Below the pieces are notes generated by a model. The model was given only the letters and a program-made list of their open reading frames with translations. It searched no databases and was not told the origin of the DNA. Below are positions 1-4,481 of a stretch of 12,089 nucleotides of DNA, piece after piece. Where the stretch lies: contig JAGVFV010000068.1 of assembly GCA_020057445.1 (NCBI GenBank), forward strand, positions 1-12,089. The letters are read 5' to 3'. Origin of the DNA: an archaeon. GTDB taxonomy: Archaea; Nanobdellota; Nanobdellia; Woesearchaeales; JAHJEM01. The position numbers and the translations under genes are program-made. The stretch's first letter is position 1; each line of letters begins with the position of its first letter.

Positions 1-450
1 ATAGAAGAGGGAAAGAAGGTACTTGACGAGCTTGCAGAGTACGGCCTTGCGAAGGGCAAAGATGGTTTGCAAGTGATTGCCATGTGCGAGATACCGTCGA
101 ATGTGATCATGGCGGAGGAATTCCTTGATGAGTTTGATGGATTCTCCATCGGAAGCAACGACCTCACCCAGCTGACGCTCGGGCTTGACCGGAATTCTGA
201 GATCGTCGCAAGCATCTATGATGAGAGGAACCTCGCTGTCAAGAGATTGATCAAGCAGGTCATTGACATCGCGAAACGCAAGGGAAAGTATATAGGCATC
301 TGCGGCCAGGCGCCAAGCGACTATCCTGACTTTGCCCAGTTCCTCGTCGAGTGCGGGATCGATTCCATGTCCTTGAATCCGGACACGCTGATCAAGACGA
401 AGATCGCGATCGCTGAGACTGAGAGGAAGCTTGGCATCAATCCGAAATAG
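1..450 (+). CDS. ppsA: Phosphoenolpyruvate synthase, C-terminal part (partial)
   Basis: The frame is open from base 1, so only the last 149 residues are present. PEP synthase converts pyruvate, ATP and water to PEP, AMP and phosphate, the entry step of gluconeogenesis in the cytoplasm. The visible part is the PEP/pyruvate-binding TIM-barrel domain. It shows the motif GSNDLTQ (metal and substrate binding Asn-Asp), then DRNSE, and near the end the motif GICGQAPSDYP, whose Cys matches the proton-donor Cys of the PPDK/PEP synthase family, followed by GIDSMSLNPD. The protein ends in a short charged helix, as is normal for the family. The stop codon (448-450) overlaps the base of a hairpin. The family call is strong. 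Whether it makes PEP or runs in the reverse direction cannot be read from this fragment. Confidence 0.95.
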   Translation: MEEGKKVLDELAEYGLAKGKDGLQVIAMCEIPSNVIMAEEFLDEFDGFSIGSNDLTQLTLGLDRNSEIVASIYDERNLAVKRLIKQVIDIAKRKGKYIGICGQAPSDYPDFAQFLVECGIDSMSLNPDTLIKTKIAIAETERKLGINPK

Positions 451-496
451 AGTAAACGACACAAGTATGGTATACACTCCTTAGGTCGTTTACTCT
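449..496 (+). terminator. Hairpin after ppsA, 12-bp perfect stem
   Basis: Bases 449-460 and 485-496 are exact reverse complements (12 bp) around a 24-base loop. The loop itself holds a small GTAT/ATAC inverted repeat (465-468 and 472-475). The stem begins inside the ppsA stop codon. It could end or stabilise the ppsA transcript; archaeal termination usually relies on T-runs rather than hairpins, so the function is inferred. Confidence 0.55.
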
Positions 497-540
497 TTAG
501 TGAAGGACACAATTTATAATTTATTAATGTCCTTCATTAA
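497..540 (+). terminator. Second hairpin, 13-bp stem, directly abutting the first
   Basis: Bases 497-509 pair with 528-540 with one G-T wobble; the core TGAAGGACA/TGTCCTTCA is perfect. The loop is 18 bases and A+T only apart from one C. It starts on the base after the first hairpin ends. T-rich stretches follow (551-580), so together these elements may form the 3' end of the ppsA transcript. Confidence 0.5.
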
Positions 541-552
541 TAAGCCAGAATC

Positions 553-559
553 TTTTTAA
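553..559 (+). promoter_or_regulatory. Probable TATA box for the 97-aa gene
   Basis: TTTTTAA is centred 26 bases before the ATG at 582, and no ribosome binding site lies in between. This is the spacing expected for a leaderless archaeal transcript starting at the ATG. Confidence 0.5.
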
Positions 560-581
560 GCATTCTTTTATTCCTTTTTTC

Positions 582-875
582 ATGGGACGAATCTATGACC
601 TGCGGATGGTGTTCAAGGAGCATCCGACTGCCCTTGGACTGCTCGAGTTTCTCGTGCAGGATGCTCTCCTCCACTGGTCTGAAGAGGAGCGTGAGAGGGC
701 AAAGGAGACAATCAAGAAGAAATATAACGGAAAGATCGTCAGTGCATTCATGGGCGACAACCAGATCTTCATAGAGCTCAGATCGTCTGAAGGGGAGAAG
801 GCGACATGCTATCTTCTCGACGTGCCTGCCACGTATATGGGAAAGCCTGCGGTCGTGCATCCGTTCAGGTTATGA
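582..875 (+). CDS. Unrecognised 97-aa protein
   Basis: I do not recognise a family. The protein is soluble, with no signal peptide or membrane segment. Residues 1-30 look helical and hydrophobic-patterned (FLVQDALLHW), residues 34-48 form a strongly charged Glu/Lys/Arg helix, and the second half alternates in a way that suggests a beta sheet (KIVSAFM, IFIELRS, TCYLLDV). The ATG at 582 sits 26 bases after a TATA box without a Shine-Dalgarno site, which supports a leaderless start. It stands alone between the ppsA hairpins and a TrmB remnant that begins in another frame at its 3' end, so its C-terminus may have been set by a past rearrangement. It is probably a real gene because its start, spacing and codon pattern are orderly, but function is unknown. 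Confidence 0.6.
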   Translation: MGRIYDLRMVFKEHPTALGLLEFLVQDALLHWSEEERERAKETIKKKYNGKIVSAFMGDNQIFIELRSSEGEKATCYLLDVPATYMGKPAVVHPFRL

Positions 876-1020
876 TCTCATTTTCCTGATGGTGGTCCTC
901 ATCTTCGGCGACAAGGTCGCACAGATCCTCTGGCATGAGCAGCCCTTCGCCTTCGTCCTCGAGTCAGGGGAGATCCGTGAGAGCTTCATGAAATATTTCC
1001 ACTATTTCTGGAAAGATTAG
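868..1020 (+). pseudogene. C-terminal remnant of a TrmB-family regulator
   Basis: In the frame that contains 889-1020 the translation reads through VVLIFGDKVAQILWHEQP and ends FMKYFHYFWKD before a TAG. This is the pattern of the C-terminal end of TrmB-type regulators, where a strand-strand-helix unit closes with a conserved KYFxxxW helix. It aligns with the end of the intact TrmB gene in this window (SYRKYFEEMW at its C-terminus): both have a hydrophobic strand, a Pro, another strand, then IxxSxxKYFxxxW. The DNA-binding and sensor domains are absent, and upstream the frame is unlike any TrmB and stops at 772-774. It could be read as a 43-aa ORF from the ATG at 889, but a decayed gene is more likely. 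Confidence 0.65.
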
Positions 1021-1147
1021 TGATTTTGTGCAAGGATGACCAAACCTTTCTGGTGAAACCTCTCTTTTCTTCGGAGTTGCCAAGAAAGTGTTCGGTTTAT
1101 GAGAAGCAAAGCTTATGAAGGGATATTCATTTACAAGGTTGCAAGAT
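1021..1147. other. Stretch with no recognised gene
   Basis: Between the TrmB remnant and the toxin promoter I see no reading frame, RNA gene or clear repeat. Together with the remnant it separates two genes by 307 bases, unusually wide for this window, which fits decay of a former gene. Confidence 0.5.
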
Positions 1148-1166
1148 GTAAAATTTAAAATTTTAC
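1148..1166 (+). promoter_or_regulatory. 19-bp perfect palindrome over the toxin-antitoxin TATA box
   Basis: Two 9-base arms, GTAAAATTT and AAATTTTAC, flank a single A at 1157. The TATA-like core TTTAAAA (1154-1160) lies in the centre, exactly 26 bases before the ATG at 1183. The site is placed so that a bound dimer would block TBP. Autorepression by the downstream antitoxin is the natural inference. Confidence 0.6.
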
Positions 1167-1182
1167 CGATAATTTTATATAT

Positions 1183-1452
1183 ATGGCATCCTTCATCAAT
1201 ATCAAGTTTGAGAGACATGCCGCAGTCCGGCTCATCGAACGGGCACTTGATGCCAATCTTGATTTGGAAGAGACGAAGAGGCGCATAAAGCTAAGTTTAA
1301 CTGACGGTCGGACATCATGGAAGCACAGGTCCAGGCACTTCACGACGAACTGCAGGTATTTCCAAGACAACTTTACATTTTATGTCATTTGGACGAAGAA
1401 GAAGGATGTTATATGGATAAAGACGGTGATCATTGAACATGGCAGGCCATAA
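1183..1452 (+). CDS. Probable DUF4258-type toxin (RNase-like fold) of a toxin-antitoxin pair
   Basis: The 89-aa basic protein resembles DUF4258 proteins, small RelE/HigB-like folds often found beside YgiT-type zinc-finger antitoxins. The N-terminal signature is F-E-R-H12-A-x-x-R16-L-I-E-R, followed by a helix rich in Glu, Arg and Lys, then beta strands ending in YVIW and WIKTVIIEH. His12 and Arg16 match the conserved positions at the start of the family. Length fits. It begins 26 bases after a TATA box with no Shine-Dalgarno site, so it is probably leaderless. Its last 14 bases overlap the start of the antitoxin gene, which indicates coupled expression. That it cleaves RNA is inferred from the family and the neighbour; a role outside toxin-antitoxin function is possible. 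Confidence 0.65.
   Translation: MASFINIKFERHAAVRLIERALDANLDLEETKRRIKLSLTDGRTSWKHRSRHFTTNCRYFQDNFTFYVIWTKKKDVIWIKTVIIEHGRP
1425..1432 (+). promoter_or_regulatory. Strong ribosome binding site GGTGATCA for the antitoxin
   Basis: It matches the complement of the archaeal 16S rRNA 3' end and lies six bases before the ATG at 1439, inside the toxin gene. It decides the antitoxin start in favour of this ATG over the TTG at 1433. Confidence 0.7.
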
Positions 1453-1762
1453 CAAATGCTTCAGATGTGGAAAGAAGATGGTGACTCGAAAAGTTCGCCA
1501 CAAAGGAATTGATCTCTTCGTAGAGAAATGTCTTGGTTGCGGGGAAACGTATTTCTCGGAGAAGCAGTTCGACGAGGCGTTCATCAAGATCCAGCAAGGG
1601 CGTATGAAGGAAGACTATATCAAGAAGCCGATGCGGATCGGAAACAGCATCGGGATCACGTTCCCTAAGGAAGTCGTGGATGCATTCCAGCTCGACAAGA
1701 AACGGGTGAGGCTCAAGCCGAATATCAGGTCAGGCGTGATACAGATTACGGTCGAGACATGA
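1439..1762 (+). CDS. YgiT-type zinc finger / AbrB-like antitoxin
   Basis: The 107-aa protein has two parts. Residues 5-40 form a zinc module with C7xxC10 and C31xxC34, ending CLGCGETYFS, the signature of the YgiT/MqsA N-terminal zinc domain that binds a partner toxin. Residues 41-64 form a linking helix. Residues 65-107 (MRIGNSIGITFPKEVVDAF, then two strands) have the pattern of an AbrB/SpoVT swapped-hairpin DNA-binding domain: R-x-G-N-S-x-G-I-x-F-P-K-E. MqsA itself uses a helix-turn-helix at this place, so the AbrB-like tail is a different DNA-binding partner. The gene overlaps the toxin gene by 14 bases and has an excellent binding site inside it. It probably neutralises the toxin and represses the pair through the palindrome at 1148-1166; that role is inferred. 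Confidence 0.75.
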   Translation: MAGHNKCFRCGKKMVTRKVRHKGIDLFVEKCLGCGETYFSEKQFDEAFIKIQQGRMKEDYIKKPMRIGNSIGITFPKEVVDAFQLDKKRVRLKPNIRSGVIQITVET

Positions 1763-1787
1763 CTTCTGAACAATACTTGCCATGTCA

Positions 1788-2540
1788 TCATCTCTTCGCC
1801 TGTTTCCACATCTCTTCGAAGTATTTCCTGTAGGATGCGGTGATGTTCCTGTCTTTGATCCGGATCGCTGCTGGTGACGGCGACATGACGATGAGGATGG
1901 TCACATCCTTGTAGATGTTGATGGTGGATGGCGTCCCGTAGGAAATGTATCGAGGGATGGTATGAGGGAAGAGCGCCATCTTCTTGAGGGAGTTCCTTCT
2001 CGCTTCGCTGAAGATGATGCGTAGGATGATGCCTTTTTCCGCCCGCTCGTGGTGGATCTTCTCATAGAAGAGCTTTGTCTTCGGGTTTGCTGTCGGCGTC
2101 TCGCCTCCTCCTGAGACGAGGAATTCATCCCCCTTGCCAAGGGTCTTGATCATCTCGTGATAGACATTCGCTATCCCCTTGTATCCTTTGAAGACCTCGA
2201 CCTCTGTCTCTGCCACATGATCCTTGAAGCGCAGCTCCAGTGAAGGGATGAGGTCTAGGATGTCTTTCTTCTGTTCCTGGAAGTCAAGCTCTTTCTCCTG
2301 GAGGTAGTCTTTTAGTCTGTTCGGGTCGACTGCCTTGAAGTAGTTGGTGTTTCCTTCCTTGTACGTCGTCGCAAGCCCCTTCTCCATGAGTTTAGAGAGG
2401 AGCTCGTAGGTCTTTGAGCTTGCGACCTTGCTCTTTTGTGTGATCGGCCCGACAGTGCTTGCGCCAAGCTCGAGTAGCGCAAGGTAGACCTTGACTTCGG
2501 AGTGTGTGAGTCCGATCTTCTCGAGGAGAGAGGTATCCAT
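1788..2540 (-). CDS. TrmB-family transcriptional regulator
   Basis: The 250-aa cytoplasmic DNA-binding protein starts with a winged helix (residues 1-75): LLEKIGLTHSEVKVYLALLE, then ITQKSKVASSKTYELLSKL as recognition part, and a wing GLATTYKEGNTNYF. A coiled-coil linker follows (about 78-105, ending DLIPSLE). The C-terminal effector domain starts EVEVFKGYKGI and ends in the family's closing helix SYRKYFEEMWKQ. TrmB proteins sense sugars or related ligands and repress or activate neighbouring genes. This member lacks the long sugar-binding domain of Pyrococcus TrmB and belongs to the short form, so the ligand is unknown. It is divergent from the MoxR-VWA cluster, with about 100 bases between starts, which makes that cluster its likely target. 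Its ATG lies 26 bases from a TATA box, suggesting a leaderless transcript. Confidence 0.9.
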   Translation of the reverse strand: MDTSLLEKIGLTHSEVKVYLALLELGASTVGPITQKSKVASSKTYELLSKLMEKGLATTYKEGNTNYFKAVDPNRLKDYLQEKELDFQEQKKDILDLIPSLELRFKDHVAETEVEVFKGYKGIANVYHEMIKTLGKGDEFLVSGGGETPTANPKTKLFYEKIHHERAEKGIILRIIFSEARRNSLKKMALFPHTIPRYISYGTPSTINIYKDVTILIVMSPSPAAIRIKDRNITASYRKYFEEMWKQAKR

Positions 2541-2562
2541 ACAGGATCAGATGCAGGAGAAG

Positions 2563-2570
2563 AATATAAA
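2563..2570 (-). promoter_or_regulatory. TATA box of the TrmB gene
   Basis: On the minus strand it reads TTTATATT, centred 26.5 bases before the ATG at 2540. There is no Shine-Dalgarno site before that ATG, so the transcript probably starts at the ATG. Confidence 0.65.
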
Positions 2571-2582
2571 TCTTTCTAAATA

Positions 2583-2599
2583 CCCCCCGTAGTGGGGGG
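2583..2599. promoter_or_regulatory. C6/G6 inverted repeat between the divergent promoters
   Basis: Six C, five bases GTAGT, six G: a perfect 6-5-6 inverted repeat in an otherwise A+T-rich stretch. It sits just upstream of the plus-strand TATA box and a dozen bases from the minus-strand one, where an activator or TrmB dimer could act on both. The binding protein is unknown. Confidence 0.5.
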
Positions 2600-2601
2600 A
2601 T

Positions 2602-2609
2602 AATATTTA
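2602..2609 (+). promoter_or_regulatory. TATA box of the MoxR-VWA gene cluster
   Basis: AATATTTA is centred near 2606, which predicts a start of transcription near 2631. That leaves a leader of about 13 bases carrying the ribosome binding site GGTGAT at 2635-2640. Confidence 0.55.
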
Positions 2610-2624
2610 ACTACTAAATAGTTA
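2608..2624. promoter_or_regulatory. Inverted repeat TAACTA-5-TAGTTA, possible operator
   Basis: Perfect 6-5-6 inverted repeat lying between the cluster's TATA box and its predicted transcription start, the usual place for a repressor site. The half-site resembles the TACT/AGTA symmetry reported for TrmB operators. TrmB binding here is inference. Confidence 0.5.
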
Positions 2625-2634
2625 CTATATCATT

Positions 2635-2640
2635 GGTGAT
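2635..2640 (+). promoter_or_regulatory. Ribosome binding site GGTGAT of the 36-aa gene
   Basis: GGTGATCA runs from 2635 to 2642, four bases from the core to the ATG at 2645. It is the same octamer as before the antitoxin gene and is the main evidence that the 36-aa frame is translated. Confidence 0.65.
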
Positions 2641-2644
2641 CAAG

Positions 2645-2755
2645 ATGACGTACGCGATGGATATCAGCGAAGAGAAGTACCAGACATTCCTGAAAGAAAA
2701 GGAAGAGGAAAAGAGGTCAGGAGGATTGGATGAGATTCTCGGAGGGGAAAAATGA
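2645..2755 (+). CDS. 36-aa charged microprotein, first gene of the MoxR-VWA cluster
   Basis: The frame runs from the ATG at 2645 to the TGA at 2753-2755 and is too short for most gene finders. Evidence that it is real: a strong GGTGATCA ribosome binding site, a promoter at the right distance, and a stop codon that overlaps the next ATG as ATGA. The product starts MTYAMDISEEKYQTFLKEKE and continues as a Glu/Lys-rich helix that ends LDEILGGEK. An in-frame ATG at 2657 is an alternative start but is further from the binding site. I do not recognise a family. It could be a small helical adaptor or a translated leader that couples expression of the following gene. Confidence 0.65.
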   Translation: MTYAMDISEEKYQTFLKEKEEEKRSGGLDEILGGEK

Positions 2756-3108
2756 CGCAGGTCGGCGATTTGGAGAAGATAGTGTCAGTGGTGCGGATCA
2801 GGCATGCGGCAGGAATGTATGCAGTGCCTGAATTCGGGGTTGTTGAGGACGCATTTGCGCAACTGTTGCAGAAATCGATGTATGGCCTTATTGAGGCTGA
2901 AACATCGTTTGTCGTCCCGCCTGATTTTGAATCAAGGTATTCTTCTGAATTCTTGATGGAGAGTGCGAAGCAGATCAAGCTCATTCCGGCCGCCCAGCAG
3001 TATTTGAACCAGTTTGGCAGGATTGAGATCGTACCTGATGATGCTGTTCCCGGGAAGAAATATCTCCGGATGAAGCGGCTCCCCGAGTATGCGGGAAGGG
3101 AAAAATGA
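2752..3108 (+). CDS. Unrecognised 118-aa protein of the MoxR-VWA cluster
   Basis: No family recognised. The sequence has no signal peptide or membrane segment. It opens with a mixed segment (LEKIVSVVRIRHAAGMYAVP), has an amphipathic helix around residues 29-45, a central ETSFVVPPDFESRYSSEF, a helix ESAKQIKLIPAAQQYL, and a basic C-terminus with KKYLRMKRLPEY. The start is well supported: a purine-rich GGAGGGG site (2741-2747) five bases upstream, and an ATGA overlap with the 36-aa gene. Its own stop overlaps the next start in the same way (3105-3108). Tight coupling in the middle of the cluster suggests that its product is needed in fixed proportion to the next one, possibly as a complex. Confidence 0.75.
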   Translation: MTQVGDLEKIVSVVRIRHAAGMYAVPEFGVVEDAFAQLLQKSMYGLIEAETSFVVPPDFESRYSSEFLMESAKQIKLIPAAQQYLNQFGRIEIVPDDAVPGKKYLRMKRLPEYAGREK

Positions 3109-3704
3109 AGATGATGACTGATTTGGAAGAGAAAGTGGAGGGTCTGTTGCCGTTCGAGCAGATAGACCTGCTGTCTGAGGAATATCACATTGCAGAGAAG
3201 AATGATATAGTCACCGATGAGGCGAAGTTGTCGTATCTGAACGGCAGATTGAAGGAGCTCTGGGTTGAGCGGCATTTTTGGGAAAAGAAGTATGATGAGG
3301 GGGTTGTGCTGTTCAAGGAAGGGAACTATGCTGCGGCCATACCTATTCTCGAAAATTACAGAAAGAATACGGGAAGTTATGTCTCTGGCGATGACTCTCG
3401 TTTCGGTATTTCCATCAAAGACCACATTGCATGGCTTGATCCTGTTGGTCATGCATATGAGACGCTCGGGCTTGCCGATGAGGCAAAAACATCGAGGGTG
3501 ATGAATGCAAAGCTCCTTGCCTATGAACCTCATGGACATTATAATTACTGTTCTGCAGCGCGGTTGTACAAGGCAGCAGGGGAATTCCTGCTCGCTTATG
3601 AGTCATATGAGAGGTGGTTCAAGGATACGACTGCAGGACATAGTCAGGGGATGGATGCACTGATCAAGAAAGAGCAGGATGAGGTCCTTGCCTTGATGAA
3701 ATGA
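3105..3704 (+). CDS. TPR-like helical repeat protein of the MoxR-VWA cluster
   Basis: The 199-aa protein is helical and probably folds as tetratricopeptide-like repeats. Residues 66-90 show YDEGVVLFKEGNYAAAIPIL, the classic G-x-Y-x-x-A-I pattern. A second unit around HAYETLGLADEAKTSRVMNA and a third around AARLYKAAGEFLLAYESYE repeat the pattern less exactly. Residues 1-60 are acidic and may form a coiled helix. TPR units hold partner proteins, so it is a candidate scaffold or substrate adaptor for the AAA+ ATPase encoded downstream; that link is inferred from position only. The start overlaps the previous stop (ATGA), with GGGAAGGG just upstream. There is an 20-base gap to the next gene. Confidence 0.75.
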   Translation: MKMMTDLEEKVEGLLPFEQIDLLSEEYHIAEKNDIVTDEAKLSYLNGRLKELWVERHFWEKKYDEGVVLFKEGNYAAAIPILENYRKNTGSYVSGDDSRFGISIKDHIAWLDPVGHAYETLGLADEAKTSRVMNAKLLAYEPHGHYNYCSAARLYKAAGEFLLAYESYERWFKDTTAGHSQGMDALIKKEQDEVLALMK

Positions 3705-3724
3705 GGAAATGAGCGGAGGGGAAA

Positions 3725-4120
3725 ATGAGCAGACTGGAAAAGACGATAGAAGAGTTGGGGAAGCAAGTCTTGCCGGCGCGGCTGGGCATGAAGGCGACCA
3801 ATGAGGTCTTGTATTCGAATGAGGATACGGGGACAGTAGTCTATCATGTGCTCACGAGCAACTCGACCTTACCTTATCCCGTCACAGAGCATATCACCTG
3901 GGGGTATTTCCTCGTCGGAAACGAGAGGGGATACGCAGAATCTGACTGTTACGTCGCGTCTGAGGCAAGCTTTCGGCTCGGGAAGATCAGCGAGGACAAG
4001 AAGAGCGTCAGGATCCCACGAGAGGGGTACATGACCACGTATTTCGAGATCCAGGTGCCTGTCCAGGATCTCGTGTTCGAGAAGAGCAAGTTCAAGCCGT
4101 ATGCAGAGAGGGGATTATGA
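3725..4120 (+). CDS. Unrecognised 131-aa protein of the MoxR-VWA cluster
   Basis: No family recognised. After a short helix (residues 1-20) the protein appears to be rich in beta strands: TGTVVYHVLTSNSTLPYPV, HITWGYFLVG, then SFRLGKISEDKKSVRIP and TTYFEIQVPVQDLVFE. There is no signal peptide or transmembrane segment. A GGAGGGG ribosome binding site (3715-3721) precedes the ATG by three bases, and the stop overlaps the start of the next gene as ATGA. A beta-sandwich binding module is plausible from the strand pattern, but this is only a reading of the sequence. Confidence 0.75.
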   Translation: MSRLEKTIEELGKQVLPARLGMKATNEVLYSNEDTGTVVYHVLTSNSTLPYPVTEHITWGYFLVGNERGYAESDCYVASEASFRLGKISEDKKSVRIPREGYMTTYFEIQVPVQDLVFEKSKFKPYAERGL

Positions 4121-4407
4121 GCATCGAATTCGTATTTGACGAGAGCGAAGATGAGCACATCGGGCCAGCTGCATCAGATGAACAAGATGGTGAGGAGTCA
4201 GGTCAGGAGGACGACTCAGACCAGTATTACGGGCCGACGACTCCTGAAGAGGTGGATGAACAAAAAGAGCATCCGGAACTGTACCGCAAGCCATACAGGT
4301 ATTATGGTCCGACCACTCCCGAGGAGGTCGATGACAGAAAAGAGAATCCATGGGCGTATCAGAGACCTTACCGTTGGACATATACGGGAAAAGGTCCGGA
4401 TGATTAG
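4117..4407 (+). CDS. Acidic 96-aa protein with two 25-aa repeats
   Basis: The first 36 residues are very acidic and probably unstructured (EDEHIGPAASDEQDGEE and similar). Residues 37-61 and 62-86 are tandem copies of a 25-residue unit of the form YYGPTTPEEVD-x2-KE-x-P-x2-Y-x2-PYR, with 18 of 25 positions identical. The protein ends WTYTGKGPDD. The unit is rich in Tyr, Pro and Arg and looks like a short linear binding motif rather than a folded domain; the spacing would suit two equal contacts with an oligomeric partner such as the ATPase ring. The ATG overlaps the previous stop (ATGA at 4117-4120). No family recognised. The function as a substrate, tether or adaptor of the MoxR-VWA pair is speculation from context. 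Confidence 0.75.
   Translation: MSIEFVFDESEDEHIGPAASDEQDGEESGQEDDSDQYYGPTTPEEVDEQKEHPELYRKPYRYYGPTTPEEVDDRKENPWAYQRPYRWTYTGKGPDD
4225..4374 (+). repeat. Two 75-bp coding repeats (25 codons each)
   Basis: Copies at 4225-4299 and 4300-4374. They differ at many third codon positions (for instance in the codons for Gly, Thr, Pro and Glu) while the amino acids of the YYGPTTPEEVD block are identical, so the duplication is old and protein-level selection has kept it. Confidence 0.75.
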
Positions 4408-4481
4408 ATTGTTGTAGAAAATTCGTCAACAAATATTGAAAAGCGACCTTCAATTCCTCATCAGTCCCGACGGAGGTCACC
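4408..4481 (+). promoter_or_regulatory. Internal gap with possible second promoter before the MoxR gene
   Basis: This 74-base gap is the only sizeable one inside the cluster. It contains AAATATT at 4431-4437, which would place a transcription start near 4460, giving the ATPase and VWA genes a possible promoter of their own. Bases 4445-4449 (GACCT) could pair with 4474-4478 (AGGTC) in the ribosome binding site, a weak hint only. Confidence 0.35.
4472..4477 (+). promoter_or_regulatory. Ribosome binding site GGAGGT of the MoxR gene
   Basis: A full-strength site four bases before the ATG at 4482; it fixes that start rather than the internal ATG at 4518. Confidence 0.7.

Noticed and set aside
1756..1786. 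Inverted repeat GACATG/CATGTC between the antitoxin and TrmB gene ends
   Set aside because: Six base pairs with a 19-base loop and no T-run; likely chance, not a convincing terminator.
2664..3539. Long minus-strand open frame of 291 codons opposite the 118-aa and TPR-like genes
   Set aside because: It spans the overlapping start/stop junctions of well-supported plus-strand genes, has no promoter or binding site, and its translation is rich in Ser, Leu, Ile and Phe in the manner of an antisense shadow.
4445..4478. Possible stem GACCT/AGGTC hiding the MoxR ribosome binding site
   Set aside because: Only five base pairs around a 24-base loop; too weak to call a translational switch without conservation.
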